Below are positions 26,145-34,398 of a stretch of DNA of 64,000 bases, one piece after another; position 1 is the stretch's first letter, and every line of letters begins with the position of its first letter. The stretch comes from Candidatus Aminicenantota bacterium. Lineage in GTDB: Bacteria; Acidobacteriota; Aminicenantia; Aminicenantales; Saccharicenantaceae. The stretch spans positions 155,001 to 219,000 of the forward strand of contig JACIYJ010000004.1 of the NCBI GenBank assembly GCA_014360015.1, written 5' to 3'. The position numbers were made by a program, and so were the translations under genes. Under the pieces are notes generated by a model. The model ran no database searches and was not told where the DNA came from. It saw only the letters and a list, made by a program, of their open reading frames with translations.

Positions 26145-29100
26145 TCAATTGATTATAGTATACCCGCTGAGCTCCTTCAAGATAAACAGCGTTTCCCTGA
26201 GAAAACTTTGTTCGCTCTCAGCCCGGAGATTAAGGGTCATCACTCCCAAGGGGGAAAAGCTGCCTGAGTACCGGCGCAGCAGTCCCTGCATCTTGTTCCA
26301 GAGGAAATTGACTTCTGGCGGAAATTTAATCAGCAACCGGTTGCCGCTTCGGTCAAGCGACTTCAGCCTGATTTTTTGAGCATAGAATTTTATCTGAGCG
26401 TAATAGAAGAGATTTTCAACTCCCGGTGGCAGCGGTCCAAAACGGTCTTCAACCTCTTCTCTAATCTTAAGTGCTTCTTCAGCCTGTTCCAGACTCGACA
26501 GCCGTTTATAAAGATTCAACCTGAGATTAACCTGAGGCAGATAATCCTCAGGAATCCGGAAATCCACCTTGAGGTTAATTTCGCATTTGACCTCTTCAAT
26601 CTTTTCGCCCTTCTGTTCTCTTATGGCTCGCTCCAGGAGCTGCATGAAGTACTCATATCCGACCGCATCAATGAATCCATGCTGCCTGTGACCCAGGATG
26701 TTTCCAGCACCGCGGATTTCGAGGTCGCGGGCTGCCAGTCGAAAACCCGAGCCCAGTTCGCTGAACTCCTTGAGGGCTTTAAGCCTTTCCCGGGCTTCAG
26801 GAGTGAGCTCGACGAGGGGTGGGACCAGAAAATAAGCATAGGCCTGCCTGGAGGAACGGCCCACCCGGCCCCGGAGCTGATAGAGCTGAGCCAGACCATA
26901 GAGGTCGGCCCGGTCCACGATCAGGGTGTTAACTAAGGGGATATCGATTCCATTTTCGATAATTGCGGTGGAGACCAGCACATTGTATTTCTGATTGATG
27001 AAATCGAGCATCCTTTTCTCGAGCTCCGGTCCACTCATTCTTCCATGAATGGTGATGACCTTAGCCTGAGGCACCAGCTTTTCCACCATCCGGGCCACTT
27101 TATCGATATCTTCAATCCGGTTGTGGATGTAATAGACCTGACCCTGGCGGTCGAGCTCCTGTTTGATGGCTGAAGCAATCAACCTGGAATTAAAAGGGGC
27201 CACCACTGTGTGAACAGCTAAGCGGTCACGCGGGGGAGTTTCGATTAAACTTATATCACGCAAACCGCTCAGCGCCAGGTTGAGGGTTCTGGGAATCGGT
27301 GTGGCTGTCATAGTTAGAACGTCGATGTTGGTCTTGAGCTGTTTAATCTTTTCTTTGTGACTTACACCAAACCGCTGTTCTTCATCGATGATGAGAAGCC
27401 CTAAGTCGTGGAATTCAACATCAGCCGAAAGCAGTCGGTGAGTGCCGATAATAATATCGATAAAGCCTTTTTTTAAATCTTCAAGAATCCTCTTCTGCTC
27501 TTTTTTGGGCTGAAGTCTGGTCAGCGCTTCAACTCGAACCGGAAAAAGCAGCATCCGATGCCGGAAAGTGTTCAGATGCTGGGTGGCTAAGACAGTGGTC
27601 GGACAGAGAACCGCTACCTGCTTGCCGTCCATCACCGCCTTAAAAGCAGCTCTCATCGCCACTTCGGTTTTGCCGTAGCCGACGTCACCGCAGAGAAGTC
27701 TATCCATGGGATGGGGCGATTCCATATCTTTTTTGATTTCTTCAATCGCCCGGAGCTGGTCTTCTGTTTCTTCATAGGCAAACATTTTCTCAAATTCTTT
27801 TTCCCACTGGCCCTCAGGGCTAAAAGCAATTCCCTGAACGGTTTTTCTTTTAGCGTAGAGCTCCAGAAGCTCGTGGGCAATTTCTTCGACCGCTTTTTTC
27901 ACCTTAGCCTTGGTTTTAGCCCAGGTCTGGGCGCCGAGTTTATCCAGCTGGGGCGCAGTGCCAGCAGAACTCGAAAACTTCTGGACAAAATTCAGGTCTT
28001 CCACCGGAACCAGCAGCCGATCGTCGTCGCGGTAGATAATCTCGATAAAATCATGCGAGCGGCCGTCGATGTCCAGCTTTTTCAACCCATTGAACAGCCC
28101 GACTCCATACTCGGTGTGGACCACGTAATCGCCCTGCTTTAAATCCTGAAACTGAGAAAAGAACATCTTGCGCGGAACGCGGCTGATGATAACTTTTTCT
28201 TCAGTAAAAACGTCTCTTTCGGCAAAGATAAAAATCTTCTGTTTTGGATAACCGAAGCCACGCTGTAGGTTGCCTTCGACTAAATTTATTTCTTCACCTC
28301 GCGGCCTCTCTTTCGGGTCTTCGACCAGCCTGACGGTGATTTCATTTTCCCGAAGCAGCCCCGCCAGACGTTCTTTCTTGCCCGGGTTCGACACAAAAAC
28401 ATAACAGAGATCTCTTTCTTCCTGCCGTCTTTTCAGATATTGCAGGAAAAAAGGAATTCTGTTATCAAACCTGGGTACGGGTTGAAAGCCAAACTGAATC
28501 TGTGTTCTCCCGGTTTCTTCTGAAAATTCCTGGATGACCAAAGCCTGTTTCTCGATAAGCTTCAAAGTTTCTGACGGGAAAAGTTCGTCAGGAGAAAGAT
28601 AAAAAGAACCTCTTTGGGTCTGCTCTTCAAAGGCTTTTTGCCATTCCTCAACCTTCTCCTGCCAGTCTTTTTCCACTAAGTCTTTTTCCTCGATGACAAA
28701 AAGTGGATTTTCCAAATAATTAATCAGAGGTACAAAATGCTCTCTGACCGCCAAGGCAGAATAAACAAAAGAGGGGAAAATTTCGCCCTCCCGGAGGAGT
28801 TCAATTTTTTTTCCCAGGTCTCCACTCCAGGCCCTCTGGCTTCTGGCCTGTCGATAAAATTTATCAACAAAATCAACCCCACCTGGATATTCTCTGAGCG
28901 AAGGAATAACCACTGACTCAAGTCTCCGGATTGACCTCTGGGTTGAAGAATCAAACTCGCGGATTGAGGCTACACGGTTTTCAGAAAACTCAATCCTGCA
29001 CGGATTTTCAGACCAGACTGAATAGATATCGACTATCCCGCCCCTGAAGGCATATTCTCCGGCTGAAGCCACTAGATCTTCCTTAGTATAACCGTAGTCC

Positions 29101-29579
29101 TGAAGTTTCTGAAGCAGGACATTCCGGTCGAGCTCATCACCGGAATTAATTTTGATGAAAGATTTTTCCAGATCTTCAGGCCGGGGCACGGGCTTAAGCA
29201 AGCCAGGCAGATTGGTAAAAATCAGAGGCCGATGACCGAGACTCAGGCTGTAAAAAACTTTCATTCTGGAAGCCACAGCTTCAAGAGGGGCTGGGACTTC
29301 AAGATAAGGGTCAGAACTGAGGGCAGGTAAAATCTGGACTTCGCGGTTGATGGAGAAAAAGCGAAGAAAATTCTCCGTTTCCTGCTTTATTTCCTGAAGC
29401 GACCACGAAGAAGGCCCGATGACTACCAGCGTCCGGGCGATTTTCCAGGCCAGCAGCGCATAAAAATATGGCCGGGCTTCTGGGATAAGACCGGAGAGGT
29501 CAAGGCAGTCTTCACCCTTTTCCAGTTTTTCTACCAGCAGTTTAAACTCTGGCAGTTCAATCAGAAATTCCAGACTCAC
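26145..29579 (-). CDS. mfd: Transcription-repair coupling factor
   Basis: 1144 residues, full length for Mfd, which removes stalled RNA polymerase and recruits UvrA. The order is: UvrB-homology region (about 1-350), RNA-polymerase-interacting CarD/RID domain (about 480-550; GDYVVHTEYGVGLFNGL), RecG-type translocase (about 590-960) and C-terminal TRCF domain. Motifs seen are CGDVGYGKTEVA (Walker A), IDEEQRFGV (Walker B), TATPIPRTL and the QLRGRVGRS motif VI. UvrA is encoded 30 kb away in this window. Confidence 0.96.
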   Translation of the reverse strand: MSLEFLIELPEFKLLVEKLEKGEDCLDLSGLIPEARPYFYALLAWKIARTLVVIGPSSWSLQEIKQETENFLRFFSINREVQILPALSSDPYLEVPAPLEAVASRMKVFYSLSLGHRPLIFTNLPGLLKPVPRPEDLEKSFIKINSGDELDRNVLLQKLQDYGYTKEDLVASAGEYAFRGGIVDIYSVWSENPCRIEFSENRVASIREFDSSTQRSIRRLESVVIPSLREYPGGVDFVDKFYRQARSQRAWSGDLGKKIELLREGEIFPSFVYSALAVREHFVPLINYLENPLFVIEEKDLVEKDWQEKVEEWQKAFEEQTQRGSFYLSPDELFPSETLKLIEKQALVIQEFSEETGRTQIQFGFQPVPRFDNRIPFFLQYLKRRQEERDLCYVFVSNPGKKERLAGLLRENEITVRLVEDPKERPRGEEINLVEGNLQRGFGYPKQKIFIFAERDVFTEEKVIISRVPRKMFFSQFQDLKQGDYVVHTEYGVGLFNGLKKLDIDGRSHDFIEIIYRDDDRLLVPVEDLNFVQKFSSSAGTAPQLDKLGAQTWAKTKAKVKKAVEEIAHELLELYAKRKTVQGIAFSPEGQWEKEFEKMFAYEETEDQLRAIEEIKKDMESPHPMDRLLCGDVGYGKTEVAMRAAFKAVMDGKQVAVLCPTTVLATQHLNTFRHRMLLFPVRVEALTRLQPKKEQKRILEDLKKGFIDIIIGTHRLLSADVEFHDLGLLIIDEEQRFGVSHKEKIKQLKTNIDVLTMTATPIPRTLNLALSGLRDISLIETPPRDRLAVHTVVAPFNSRLIASAIKQELDRQGQVYYIHNRIEDIDKVARMVEKLVPQAKVITIHGRMSGPELEKRMLDFINQKYNVLVSTAIIENGIDIPLVNTLIVDRADLYGLAQLYQLRGRVGRSSRQAYAYFLVPPLVELTPEARERLKALKEFSELGSGFRLAARDLEIRGAGNILGHRQHGFIDAVGYEYFMQLLERAIREQKGEKIEEVKCEINLKVDFRIPEDYLPQVNLRLNLYKRLSSLEQAEEALKIREEVEDRFGPLPPGVENLFYYAQIKFYAQKIRLKSLDRSGNRLLIKFPPEVNFLWNKMQGLLRRYSGSFSPLGVMTLNLRAESEQSFLRETLFILKELSGYTIIN

Positions 29580-29658
29580 GGGATTATTTTAGACGAGAGC
29601 GGGGCAGAGGTCTATTCCTTTACCCCTCGGTCTTTAAAAAACCAGCTGCTTTTCTCCC

Positions 29659-29865
29659 TTAATCCAGTTCTCTTTCGATTTTTATCTTCTCGCCGTTAGC
29701 CAGCAGACAGTCAAAGATTTCTTTGAGTCGGCCGCTGAGGCTGTCCAGGACTCTCTGCTGCAAAATTATCTTGATTACCTCAATCCGCTCTTCTCCCACA
29801 TAAACAGCCAGAGGCCTTTCTTCTCCCTTATATCCTGCATAATATTCAATGCGGTCAACTTTCAT
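29659..29865 (-). CDS. Small cytoplasmic protein of unknown function
   Basis: 68 residues: MKVDRIEYYAGYKGEERPLA then a compact beta-alpha-beta pattern (VYVGEERIEVIKII, LKEIFDCLL, IKIERELD). It resembles small proteins in which YKGEE.P.A....G....V is conserved, but I cannot name a family. It precedes mfd by 79 bases on the same strand. No strong ribosome site. Accepted as a gene because of its spacing, its amphipathic composition and the absence of any competing frame. Confidence 0.5.
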   Translation of the reverse strand: MKVDRIEYYAGYKGEERPLAVYVGEERIEVIKIILQQRVLDSLSGRLKEIFDCLLANGEKIKIERELD

Positions 29866-29954
29866 ATTTGAACCTTAAAAATCATAGTCATTATAACTCA
29901 TCTGAGTTAAAAAGACCTAAATTGAATGATGTCTGATTTTAAATTAGGCCAGTA

Positions 29955-29994
29955 TTTTTAAAATAAAAGAGGGAGGAATCAAAGATTCCTCCCT
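29955..29994 (-). terminator. Rho-independent terminator of the TonB receptor gene
   Basis: On the minus strand an 11-bp stem (arms 29984-29994 and 29970-29980) with a 3-base loop is followed by TCTTTTATTTT. It lies just after the receptor stop codon. It is the best terminator in the window. Confidence 0.85.
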
Positions 29995-30013
29995 TGGTTT
30001 TAAGACCTGCTCT

Positions 30014-33000
30014 TTAAAAAGTGTACCGGACAGATAGACGAAGTGTTCTGGTGAGATTGGATATTCCTGTTATTTTTCTGTAGGTGCCACTGACAAGATA
30101 AGTACCTTGGTCGGTGTTATTATCTACTGGCTTCCAGGTTCCACCAGGATTCTGATTGATGTTTATATAGTGTTGACCGAGTAAGTTGAAGATATCTACG
30201 AAAAAGCCAATTTTCCCATAATTTTTCAGGTTGAAGACTTTTTCTATTCTGGCGTCCAGCAAGTTCCAAGAGTTATATCTTCTTGTACCACTTGGTTCAA
30301 GCAGCACATAATAAGTATTGTATACGTTAACGTTATTCTGTTCAGCCCAGGAGACAGGTGGAACAATTGTTACTCCTCGAGCCCAGGGAGTCCCGCTGGA
30401 AAAACGATAGTTGAAGGACAGGACAAATCCGTAAGGAACGTTGAAGGATCCGAACAGCTTAATGACCAGAGGCCTATCTTCGTAGGTACGACCACTTCCA
30501 TTCACAAACCAGTTAGCATCATTACCGGCAGAGGTGTAACCATGAATATCACCGTATCCGCCATTGATGTTACCCCAGGTTTTGGAATAATTTATAGAAC
30601 CGCCAAGTTGCCAGCCATGGGCATATCTCTTTTCGAAAGAGAGCTCAAGAGCCGAATACTTACGAAAGGCTTCAGGGATATTTCGTATTTGTAATATCCA
30701 GTTTTGGGGTGCATCGTTACTCATAAAATACATGGTTACCTGTTGGGCTGGATAGGGACCAATTGCCGGAACGGTAGTGGTAAACGGAACCCAGTATTGA
30801 TTGCCTGGAGCTTCGTTAGGATTGTACCAGGTCCTGCCGGTGTCCAGGTCATAAAGAGCATCATCGATGATGTTCTTTTTTGACTTGTACATATAATTCA
30901 AACTGAGCTTAAAATTCTTAAACAGTTCATGGTCAAGGCCAATTACAAATTGTTGGTCATAAGGTGCCTTGGTATTTGTATCAACACCGGTAATCCAGTT
31001 CTCTCTTAGCATTTCAACTGGATTTGACCAATACCACATCATCTGGTAGTTATCGCCCTGACTTGGTGGATCAGGTCGGCCATTAGCATTATCATCCCAC
31101 CATAAGAAAAAGTATTCTTTGTAATAGAGAGGGTGATTTCTGTAAATAATCGAACCCCAGATCGATTCTCTGTATATTCCATAATTGAACTTTAAGGCGG
31201 TTTTACCGTTGCCAAACAGGTCATAGGTAATTCCAATTCTGGGCGAAATATTAAACCAGTTTATCATGTCCTTCTGGCCCTGCATGGTGAACTCGTCGTA
31301 TGGGTTAAAACCGATTTCCGGCTTAATCAACAATTCACCCAGCTCGTAGGCAAAACTGCCTGTTCTATCTTTATGAATATCTGGAATCCAGCCATTGGTC
31401 CCGTCTATACGGAATCCTATGTTCAGTGTCAACCGATTCTTGATGGTAAAATAATCCTGAATAAAGGCTCCATAACGCAGAAAATCGCCCTCAATCATGC
31501 TGCCGGATTTTGTCTGGCCCAAAGCCCAGAATCCAATGTAGCCATCACCATACCAATCTCGAGGGTATCCTTGAGCCGTCCAATAATAGGGACTGCCATT
31601 ATACCAGGGCCACTCCATGGTATTATTTTTCCAGTTTGCCCATTTAGAACCACCATATTGCAATTCGACGCCAACTTTCAGTTCATGATCTCCACCAAGG
31701 AAATTGTCGACAAATCTTGTTAGCTTAGATGAAAATTGAGTTGAAGGCCGGCCAATCCAGTTAATAGCATAATAACCAGTCCCGAAATAATAGCCTGTAA
31801 AACCATCCCACATATATGGAACATCGGTTAACTCCGGTCGCACAAATGGGAAACTGGCATCAACCGTAGCATAGCCTGCTCTGGCTTCAACGATGGTATT
31901 TCTATTAGCCATCCAGGTAAGAACACCGGTAAACGCATAATTTCCCCATGGGTCATTTCGAGGCTGGCATTCAAAAGGCATATTCCAGCCTGAAGCATTG
32001 GTGTTGGTATAACTTGGCTGAACATTTCCCATTACAGCCAATTTTAAATTATTGGAAAGCTGAAAAGTAAGTTTGGCAAATCCCGCCCAAAGATAACTTA
32101 TACGATCAAAAGTGTCATAATAGGTGCCATCATAGGGCGAGGTAAATGGAATGAAATTTGAATGATAAACGTTCCGGGCATATCGACCATCCATATAGAA
32201 CCATATCCTGTCCTTGATTATAGGGCCTCCAATTCCACCTGAAATTTCATAATCGTAGACAGGTGCCGACGGTTTTGCTAAACCCAGGGCTCTAAGCTCT
32301 TCGTCTGGTAAGACCGGTTTGGTCAGATTTTCATTGGTATAATAAGCTTGAAATGTCCCGGAAAATTTATTACCTCCGGATTTAGTAATAGCATTGACAA
32401 ACCCTCCTAAGGTCCAGCCAACTTCAGCCGGTGCTCCGCCCGTTAGAACTTCCACCTCTTCGATTAAATTGAAGTCAAGCGGAATCATTAATTGTTGCTG
32501 GGTCGGGTCATTAGCATTAAGACCGTCTATCTGATAGGTGTTGCCTGCAGCTGTAGAGCCTTTGATATTGGTCGGATCAACTGTGCCAGGGGTCAAGGAA
32601 ATAACAGAAGAAAGGTTTCTGGCAATAGGCAAATTCTGAATTAAATCGGCTTTGTAAATTTGCTGAGTTTTTGAGGATTTTACATCCACCACCGGAGCTG
32701 CTCCGACTACAGTAACTTCTTCCTTTACTGTGGCTACGCTCATCTTAATGTTTCTGGTAACTGTGAGACCAACCCTGACTTCTATTCCTTCTTCGCGGTA
32801 AGTTTTAAATCCTTGAAGTTCAGCTACCAGAGTATAAACTCCTGGAGGTAACAATAATATTCGGAAGCTACCGTCACTCCGAGTAATGTCAGTAGCTTTT
32901 CCCATAAGACTGGGTCCACTGACCACAATATTCACGCCCGGGAGAGGATTGCCCTCTTCATCGGTAATAACCCCTCTAATTGCTCCTGTTTCTTGACTCG

Positions 33001-33073
33001 ATACCTGCCCCCACATTAGAGGCGATAAGAACAGTAATACAACTATTATTAAAATTGACAATCTATTTTTCAT
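30014..33073 (-). CDS. TonB-dependent outer-membrane receptor with N-terminal carboxypeptidase-like domain
   Basis: 1019 residues from ATG 33073, chosen because AGGAGG stands 6 bases upstream; the frame runs open to 33109. A signal peptide (1-23) is followed by a carboxypeptidase-regulatory-like domain (about 25-110; GAIRGVITDEEGNPLPGVNIVV). Next come a plug domain (125-230; VKSSKTQQIYKADLIQNLP) and a 22-strand-type beta barrel ending in the typical LRLSVRYTF with terminal Phe. No TonB box is obvious. The type is the large OmpA-/oar-like receptor common in Acidobacteriota-like genomes. The substrate is unknown; the nearby alpha-galactosidase lipoprotein hints at glycans. It has its own strong promoter and terminator. 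Confidence 0.88.
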   Translation of the reverse strand: MKNRLSILIIVVLLFLSPLMWGQVSSQETGAIRGVITDEEGNPLPGVNIVVSGPSLMGKATDITRSDGSFRILLLPPGVYTLVAELQGFKTYREEGIEVRVGLTVTRNIKMSVATVKEEVTVVGAAPVVDVKSSKTQQIYKADLIQNLPIARNLSSVISLTPGTVDPTNIKGSTAAGNTYQIDGLNANDPTQQQLMIPLDFNLIEEVEVLTGGAPAEVGWTLGGFVNAITKSGGNKFSGTFQAYYTNENLTKPVLPDEELRALGLAKPSAPVYDYEISGGIGGPIIKDRIWFYMDGRYARNVYHSNFIPFTSPYDGTYYDTFDRISYLWAGFAKLTFQLSNNLKLAVMGNVQPSYTNTNASGWNMPFECQPRNDPWGNYAFTGVLTWMANRNTIVEARAGYATVDASFPFVRPELTDVPYMWDGFTGYYFGTGYYAINWIGRPSTQFSSKLTRFVDNFLGGDHELKVGVELQYGGSKWANWKNNTMEWPWYNGSPYYWTAQGYPRDWYGDGYIGFWALGQTKSGSMIEGDFLRYGAFIQDYFTIKNRLTLNIGFRIDGTNGWIPDIHKDRTGSFAYELGELLIKPEIGFNPYDEFTMQGQKDMINWFNISPRIGITYDLFGNGKTALKFNYGIYRESIWGSIIYRNHPLYYKEYFFLWWDDNANGRPDPPSQGDNYQMMWYWSNPVEMLRENWITGVDTNTKAPYDQQFVIGLDHELFKNFKLSLNYMYKSKKNIIDDALYDLDTGRTWYNPNEAPGNQYWVPFTTTVPAIGPYPAQQVTMYFMSNDAPQNWILQIRNIPEAFRKYSALELSFEKRYAHGWQLGGSINYSKTWGNINGGYGDIHGYTSAGNDANWFVNGSGRTYEDRPLVIKLFGSFNVPYGFVLSFNYRFSSGTPWARGVTIVPPVSWAEQNNVNVYNTYYVLLEPSGTRRYNSWNLLDARIEKVFNLKNYGKIGFFVDIFNLLGQHYININQNPGGTWKPVDNNTDQGTYLVSGTYRKITGISNLTRTLRLSVRYTF

Positions 33074-33199
33074 ATCTCCCTCCTCATCTTTAAATAAGCC
33101 CGAAAACATTCCTTAGAAAATTACTCGCCCCTAAAGATTTTATCTCTCAATTTCACATCACCTCCTTCTAACCTGTGATATATTTTATCCCTCGTATTT

Positions 33200-33228
33200 T
33201 ATATAAGAAATTTCATATTTGTTGTCAA
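33200..33228 (-). promoter_or_regulatory. Strong sigma70-type promoter for the TonB receptor gene
   Basis: On the minus strand: perfect TTGACA (33228-33223), 17-base spacer, TATATA (33205-33200). It predicts a leader of about 120 bases before ATG 33073. Confidence 0.75.
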
Positions 33229-33433
33229 ATATTTTTTTCCCCGGCCCAGACATAGTTTGTCGTTAACGACGAGGCCAGAGGTTTTACGATTTTGAGTCTC
33301 TCTATCTTTACACCACTTCCAGGTGGACTTAATCATCTGGTGGAATGTGAACGAAGGATGAATTTAGCTGGACGTTTGAGCTTGCGCCCAAGAAAATAAA
33401 TATTTTAAATATTTCGAACTACACAAAAAAATA

Positions 33434-33610
33434 AGTGATTGGGCAGCCAGATCACTAAAAGAAAAGCTGCTGACTGAGTCATTTATTGCGGGCAACACTT
33501 CTGGTTAGAGTTCTGGTGTTGTCGGGCAGAGGCGTGGATTGATGCCACGCAGGACGCACCGGAGATTAAAGCATCGGCGATTAAAAACGTTTCGTGCGAA
33601 AAAATTAATC
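33434..33610. ncRNA. Cluster of stem-loops in a long gene-free region (candidate structured RNA)
   Basis: The gap from 33229 to 33712 holds no convincing gene. Four hairpins lie in a row: AGTGAT/ATCACT (33434-33439, 33451-33456), CAACAC/GTGTTG (33493-33498, 33516-33521), GCGTGG/CCACGC (33532-33537, 33545-33550) and GATTAA/TTAATC (33579-33584, 33605-33610). The segment 33486-33575 is clearly GC-richer than the sequence around it. I do not recognise a known riboswitch or RNA family. Strand is undetermined. It could be an untranslated leader of the next gene, a small RNA, or eroded coding sequence. Confidence 0.3.
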
Positions 33611-33712
33611 AAAATGTTATACAGAATGCCGAGCGAGGATGGCCTTGCCCAAAAAATTGTAGACTTTGACTTTTCAAAATCTTAAAAATTATTATTGAAT
33701 AGGAGGCGAATC

Positions 33713-34357
33713 ATGGTGGATAGAAAACTTGGCTTGCAGATCTGGATGTTGGCGATCGTGGCCCTGGTCCTGACAACAGGACTGGCTGCTCAAAACATCA
33801 ACCTCGGGCTATCGTTAGTGGATGGTAAGGTTAAGAGTTTTTACCTCGGAATTTCTAGCTACTTCGGGGTGCCAGAAGCACGAGTCCTGGAGGTTCAAAA
33901 AATTTACCGGCTCCCCGATGAAGAACTTCCTGTAGTTTTTTTCATAGCGGCCCGGGCTCGAGTAGAACCAGCTGTGGTGATGAACCTTAGGCTAAAGGGG
34001 ATGTCCTGGTGGGATATTAGTCTTCATTTTGGGTTGACGCCTGAGGTGTTTTTCGTCGAGGTCGGGTCGGTTAGAGTTGGCCCTCCGTATGGCCGGGCTT
34101 ACGGTTATTATTTCAAATACAGAGAAAGAAATGCTTGGGATAAGGTTGTGCTGAGTGATATCGAGGTAGTCAATCTGGTCAACCTGAAGTTTATCTCGGA
34201 ATATCATAAAATCCCCCCGGAGCGGGTCATAGAGATGAGAGGACGAGGGGAGAAGTTTCTGGACATACATGAAAAGATAATGAAAGAAAAAGGAAAAGCT
34301 AACTCCAAGGGCCCATCTAAATCAAAGAATCAACCGGGGAAAAAAGGCAAAAAATAG
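33713..34357 (+). CDS. Secreted protein of unknown function
   Basis: 214 residues from ATG 33713 (AGGAGG at 33701-33706); a TTG at 33695 in frame would include the ribosome site. A signal peptide (about 1-27) is followed by a helical domain with GVPEARVLEVQKIYRLPDEELPVVFFIAARA, GMSWWDISLHFGLTPEVFF and a related IPPERVIEMRGRGEKFLDIHEKI near the end. These look like repeated small helical modules. The C-terminal 25 residues are extremely Lys-rich (PGKKGKK end). No enzyme motif. A periplasmic or surface-associated role is likely; the function is not recognised. Confidence 0.65.
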   Translation: MVDRKLGLQIWMLAIVALVLTTGLAAQNINLGLSLVDGKVKSFYLGISSYFGVPEARVLEVQKIYRLPDEELPVVFFIAARARVEPAVVMNLRLKGMSWWDISLHFGLTPEVFFVEVGSVRVGPPYGRAYGYYFKYRERNAWDKVVLSDIEVVNLVNLKFISEYHKIPPERVIEMRGRGEKFLDIHEKIMKEKGKANSKGPSKSKNQPGKKGKK

Positions 34358-34368
34358 CCAGCGAATTC

Positions 34369-34396
34369 AGTTTTATTGCTAAAGTTTTATTGCTAA
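34369..34396. repeat. Perfect tandem 14-bp direct repeat
   Basis: AGTTTTATTGCTAA occurs twice back to back (34369-34382, 34383-34396), in the 41-base gap between two convergent genes. Probably a local duplication. No function is evident. Confidence 0.8.
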
Positions 34397-34398
34397 TC

